Origin: Bugulina stolonifera
Lineage: Eukaryota; Bryozoa; Gymnolaemata; Cheilostomatida; Bugulidae
Assembly (NCBI GenBank): GCA_935421135.1
Contig: OW285188.1
Coordinates: 27,006,433-27,070,432 of the forward strand
Length of the DNA: 64,000 nt
Direction of reading: 5' to 3'
In this document: piece by piece, positions 59,761-64,000 of the stretch
Numbering within the stretch: the stretch's first letter is position 1
Layout: each line of letters opens with the position of its first letter
Notes under the pieces: generated by a model
What the model saw: only the letters and a program-made list of their open reading frames with translations
What the model was told of the DNA's origin: nothing
The model's database searches: none
Position numbers and translations under genes: made by a program

Positions 59761-60110
59761 CGGTGGTCAAAGTTGGGGGGGTCGCGGGGGACGCCATCCC
59801 CCATCATAAATTTCAGGGGTCCCTCAGACTGATGGTCCACCTACAGATTACTATTATAATAAATTCAATGCGACACCATCTATTTTTCTTGTTTTATAGC
59901 AACGAAGTTTGGGCCATATTTTAACCAGAAGTTCTTGGATTTTGCACTATTTCGGTGTCTAATTTTGATAAAGTTTCCAATTTCCGGGAGGGGGCTCAGG
60001 CGCCCCTCCCCGACTCCCCGCCGGCGCGACGTTTGGGCGCTTCGCACCCTCAGGTGATTCTGTCTGCTACCCTAGAGACCCCCACCTCTTTCCTTAAACT
60101 TTGACCACTG
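59761..60110. mobile_element. hAT-like MITE (350 bp) with 8-bp target duplication
   Basis: Terminal inverted repeats CGGTGGTCAAAGTT and (other strand) CAGTGGTCAAAGTT are flanked by a perfect direct repeat AAGTACTC at 59753-59760 and 60111-60118. An 8-bp duplication and CAGTGG ends are typical of hAT elements. The interior is GC-rich and non-coding. Confidence 0.87.
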
Positions 60111-61534
60111 AAGTACTCCCAGTATCTCCAAGCCACTATTCCGAAAAATATCTCTACCTATCTACTCTTTGATTAGCATTGCAATGTATTATCAACAATC
60201 AATCTATCATTCTATCAACAATCAATCTATCAACTAAATCTAATATAGTAATTAATGAAATTCTGTTTTACATGACTTGTATATAGCCTACTACAACCTA
60301 CAATGTATTTATATAATATGAAATGCAGTATTACAGGTCAACTTGATGAATGTTTTTGTAGAAAGTAAAACTATTTGCACTGTATACATAATACTAATAG
60401 TAGACTTAGTGAGACATGCCAGTTAGCTGTTACCATGGAACAACTCTACTGTATAGTTACAACTTGTTAGTCTGCATTCTTTCTTTGTAATAGCTAGGTT
60501 GGAAGTCATGAGATGGTATTCAAGCCAGATCTTCTACTCATCGTGCTAAGCAATATACTAGTAACACTAGTAAGTTGGCAGCACATTCACATCGGACAGC
60601 ATATACATATACATACTGTCCAATATCAATACTCTCAGTGCCAGAGATGCTGACCTGGTCACTGCAAGCCAAAATATAAAAGAAAATGAATCGAAGTACA
60701 AGTAGGTTTGTAGGGTATTCCAATTAGTTACATGGCAGATCTAGTTATGCACTTGGCAACTAACAACTTGCAAAAATATTATAATTTAATATAAGAGTAC
60801 CAGCTGTTCAATCTTGTTGTTTTCAAACAATGTAATATATATTCACAGCCCTGTATTCTAAGCTAGGGAAAGTAGACCAGTGATTTACATTTCTGAAACT
60901 GATTACTAGTGAGGTACTGTTCAAATGGTGGAGAGCTCATTACTAAGTACTATAAGTGTTAACTGAATTGTATCAATAAAGTATTTGCAAGTCTTTGATT
61001 AATATAATATATATCATACACATGTCTTCAAGAATTTATGATGTTACTATGTGTAATTATTAATAAAGCACATTTGATGCTACCAATCAGAGCATGTTAC
61101 ACCAGAGTTAGGCCTGACGTATGTCAAGGTCAACTAGTTCACTAATCTATGTGGTACATGTGTATGAATTACAACAAGGCGAAATCAAGTAATATTTACA
61201 CGTATTACACAATATTTACACATCTTTAGCCATAATATTAATCTTGTCATACTCAAAGCTTCAATTTAACAAATCAAAAATATTTGCATGCATAAGAACG
61301 AATGAATTAATTAACATAATTGAAATGTGTTTAAATTCTACATGGGAACTTGGTTAGATAGATCTCCAATTAACACATGTTAGATAGGAGCCCAGGCTCA
61401 GTATAAAGTTTGATTCTATTACAGCCCTAATGATATTATTACATGCACGTCGATCTAATATCCATGCTGTAAAAACTTGTATGTATTCTATTATGATGAT
61501 AGGTTCTCCTGTCGTCAAGTCATACAGGTACTAG

Positions 61535-61790
61535 CAACATAGGGTTGGATAGCACCCCATAAAGGTACTAGCTAAGCATAGGGGTGGATAGCACCCCATA
61601 AAGGTACTAGCTAAACATAGGGGTGGATAATACCCTACAAAGGTGCTAGCAACTGAGTATAGGGGTGGATGACACCCCACGAAGGTGCTAGCAGTTGAAC
61701 ATATGGCGGATGACATCCCATAAAGGTGCTAGTAGCTGAAAATAGGGCGGATGACACCCCATGAAGGTGCTAGCAGTTGAATATAAGGTT
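61535..61790. repeat. About 41-bp minisatellite
   Basis: Six degenerate copies with core GGGGTGGATAGCACCCCATA followed by AAGGTACTAGC, in the upstream region. Confidence 0.9.
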
Positions 61791-64000
61791 CAGCAGCTCC
61801 CAGTTAAAAGGTTGGCCCTGACCTGTTTGTAATGCATAATGTGCATATACTGCCCAAGTAAAAGTATTTAAAGTCCAATAATCTTCAGGTATTCTGTCCC
61901 TTGAGAGTTACTAGTATTGATGACATGTGAGCTAGCAAGTATATCTACTAGTAGGCAGGCTACTACATGTAACTAAGCCACAGCTTATGCACCTTGTTGG
62001 CCCTAACCAAAGTATGCATATAAAGAGGTTTTTGTTTTAGATTTATTATATATGCTAGTACATGGTACATATATGCCACGTCAAATCTGGGGTATTGCCA
62101 ATATAATATATGCTGTACCAGCATGTACATGTAGGTTATTGTGCTCACTGTTTCTTAGGAAACATTCAAACCTTTATCTCCAATGGAAACACTTTAGATA
62201 TATTATACATCATTTTGGCTACACATTTGAGCCATGGGTTGCAAGCTGAAAGCTATGAATTTAGAAATAATTGTGATATCAATATATAGTCCCCTAATAT
62301 TAATATTAATTTTAGTTGCTGGTGCCCACATAATGTACATATACACATACACGTACACATCCATATACACGTACACGTACACATACATATACATATTTTA
62401 TACCTAGCAAATGACAAGTATGTACAGTGTATATATGACATGCATATACATTGTACATATTTGGTATTTGCACCAATAGAACTAACTCATAATACTGCAT
62501 AATACTATACTAATAATATATACATAATACTATACAGATACTACTGTGGATATAATTATTGTTTTCTTTTTCCTGTTTTCAATGCTGTATATTGAATTAT
62601 TTTGTTGTAATGGGAAAATGTGAAAATAATTAGCTGAGTTTCTCTGCTAAAACATGATCACTCTGATGCATTCCGTCTTCACCCCCTACTTTGGAGCCAT
62701 TGCATAAAAAACTGGTAGAGTTAAACGTGGAATTCTAGTGACACATTATTTAGTAGTCAAGGACACCAACCGCATGCTTCAGAAGTTAATTGTACAGATA
62801 GGTTTTTGACTGGCGTGAAGCTCTGGGCTCTTGATGCTTAGTAGCAGGTTATGACAAACCACCAAGCCAAACTGCACTGCTTACCACTGGTTTTGAGAAG
62901 TAGTAGGTTAAATGCATAATATACCATATACATTGTATATCATAAATACATACATGTAGAGTACTGCATGTACTGTACTGCATCATATTACCAATTCTTG
63001 TCATGCACATACATGTATAATACTACGCATGCAGTATATATGTACAACTATAAGCTGGAGATCTCTTAAGATCTTTGCCCTTGAGATATTAGGTACAAGC
63101 AAACACTACCTATACGTTATATTATATATATGATAGACCAAGAGCCCTGTGGTTCACTCCTGCTAACATCAATACAGATACATACATGTATATATGTCTG
63201 ACTGTCAGAAGTCTAGGTGGGGAAAGTTCCTGTTGTTTTTTAATTAATATTTAAATGCTATTCTCTCTTGACTACATGCTGGCTAACTACTACTCAAACA
63301 TCTAAGTAGGCTAATGGCATAATGAAATGCAAACAAATTTGTTGATAATTAAGATCAATACAAGTATTTATGCAACTGTTCAGCTGGATAGATCTGCCTG
63401 TGATTATTGTAAATCTTTAAAATTAAAATTGAATAAAAATTTCAGTAATTCAGTAATTTTCAGTAATTTCAGTTTTATTAAGAGTAACTAGAATCTCATG
63501 GAATAGTTTAATATGAAACTAGGCTTGCTAACTTCATAATATCATAACTGCGAGTGTCATGTAGACTATATGCATATTTTATACTTCACTGATACTATAA
63601 CCTTGGGTTTACAGCATAATGGATAGACAGGGGTTAGTAGCTGACATTTAACTATACAATTCACTAATAGTTTACCTAGCATAGTGCTATAATAATCATA
63701 CTGCCTCTGTGCTGTAACAAATGCAGTATTACTAAAATATTTACACCTGTATGTCAGATTATTATTATTCCTGGCTGTGCACATGTCACTCTATATTTCA
63801 CACTATATCATCGTAGTACGGGTAGAGTAGATTGTTAGAAATTAGTCTATCAGAGATGGTTTAATATAGACAGTTATTTATATGGTTTTAATTTGTCACA
63901 TTTTCTATTTGGTATCGGAAGCCAATTCATTGAGCCATTGATAGGAACAGAACATGTAAGCATCTCTATATATATACTGTATATAAACATTGCATACCTG

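Larger units (their letters stand above)
55380..64000. other. Region upstream of the Cav start codon
   Basis: It holds the Cav 5' UTR/promoter with unknown limits. I see no conserved exon on either strand. Content: AT-rich sequence (55730-55930, 56740-56880), the SINE copy at 56915-57240, the hAT-like MITE at 59761-60110, the 61535-61790 repeat and CA/TA-rich simple sequence near 62335-62400. Confidence 0.65.

Overview
The window is eukaryotic, from an AT-rich animal genome with many introns. Two multi-exon animal genes lie tail to tail. The strongly conserved but basal-looking proteins and the dense intronic arrays built on TACATGTA-type palindromes suggest an early-branching metazoan, most likely a sponge. 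That placement is inference.

Positions 828-4500 (+) hold the 3' part of a Bicaudal-D (BICD) dynein-adaptor gene: seven exons, stop at 4498-4500, 5' part outside the window. Positions 7695-55379 (-) hold an apparently complete voltage-gated calcium channel alpha1 subunit, Cav1 (L-type)-like. I rebuilt it as 38 coding-exon positions plus one probable cassette exon. All phases agree, giving 1883 residues (1910 with the cassette). It has four six-helix domains, the pore glutamates EEEE, a beta-subunit binding AID helix, EF-hand and IQ regions, and a Cav1-type distal C-terminus.

Two exon positions of the channel are duplicated in tandem with equal length and phase, so each pair looks mutually exclusive: IVS2 (22250-22360 / 21993-22103) and the domain-IV voltage sensor IVS4 (18224-18349 / 17784-17909). 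The 146-nt spacer between the IVS2 pair holds a perfect 14-bp inverted repeat. The second intron is an AT-AC minor-spliceosome (U12) intron.

Nearly every sizeable intron carries a minisatellite. In at least six introns the first repeat unit is the 5' splice site itself. In the II-III linker the units are 18 bp, donor-containing and stop-free, so alternative donor choice would keep frame.

Positions 4501-7694 (between the 3' ends) and 55380-64000 (upstream of the channel) carry no convincing gene. They hold dispersed elements: a hAT-like MITE with 8-bp target-site duplication, a MITE with CCCTAAAAGC ends, and a tRNA-related SINE copy. A Tc1/pogo-like MITE, further SINE-like pieces and a GC-rich retroposon-like insert with an A-rich tail lie in introns.
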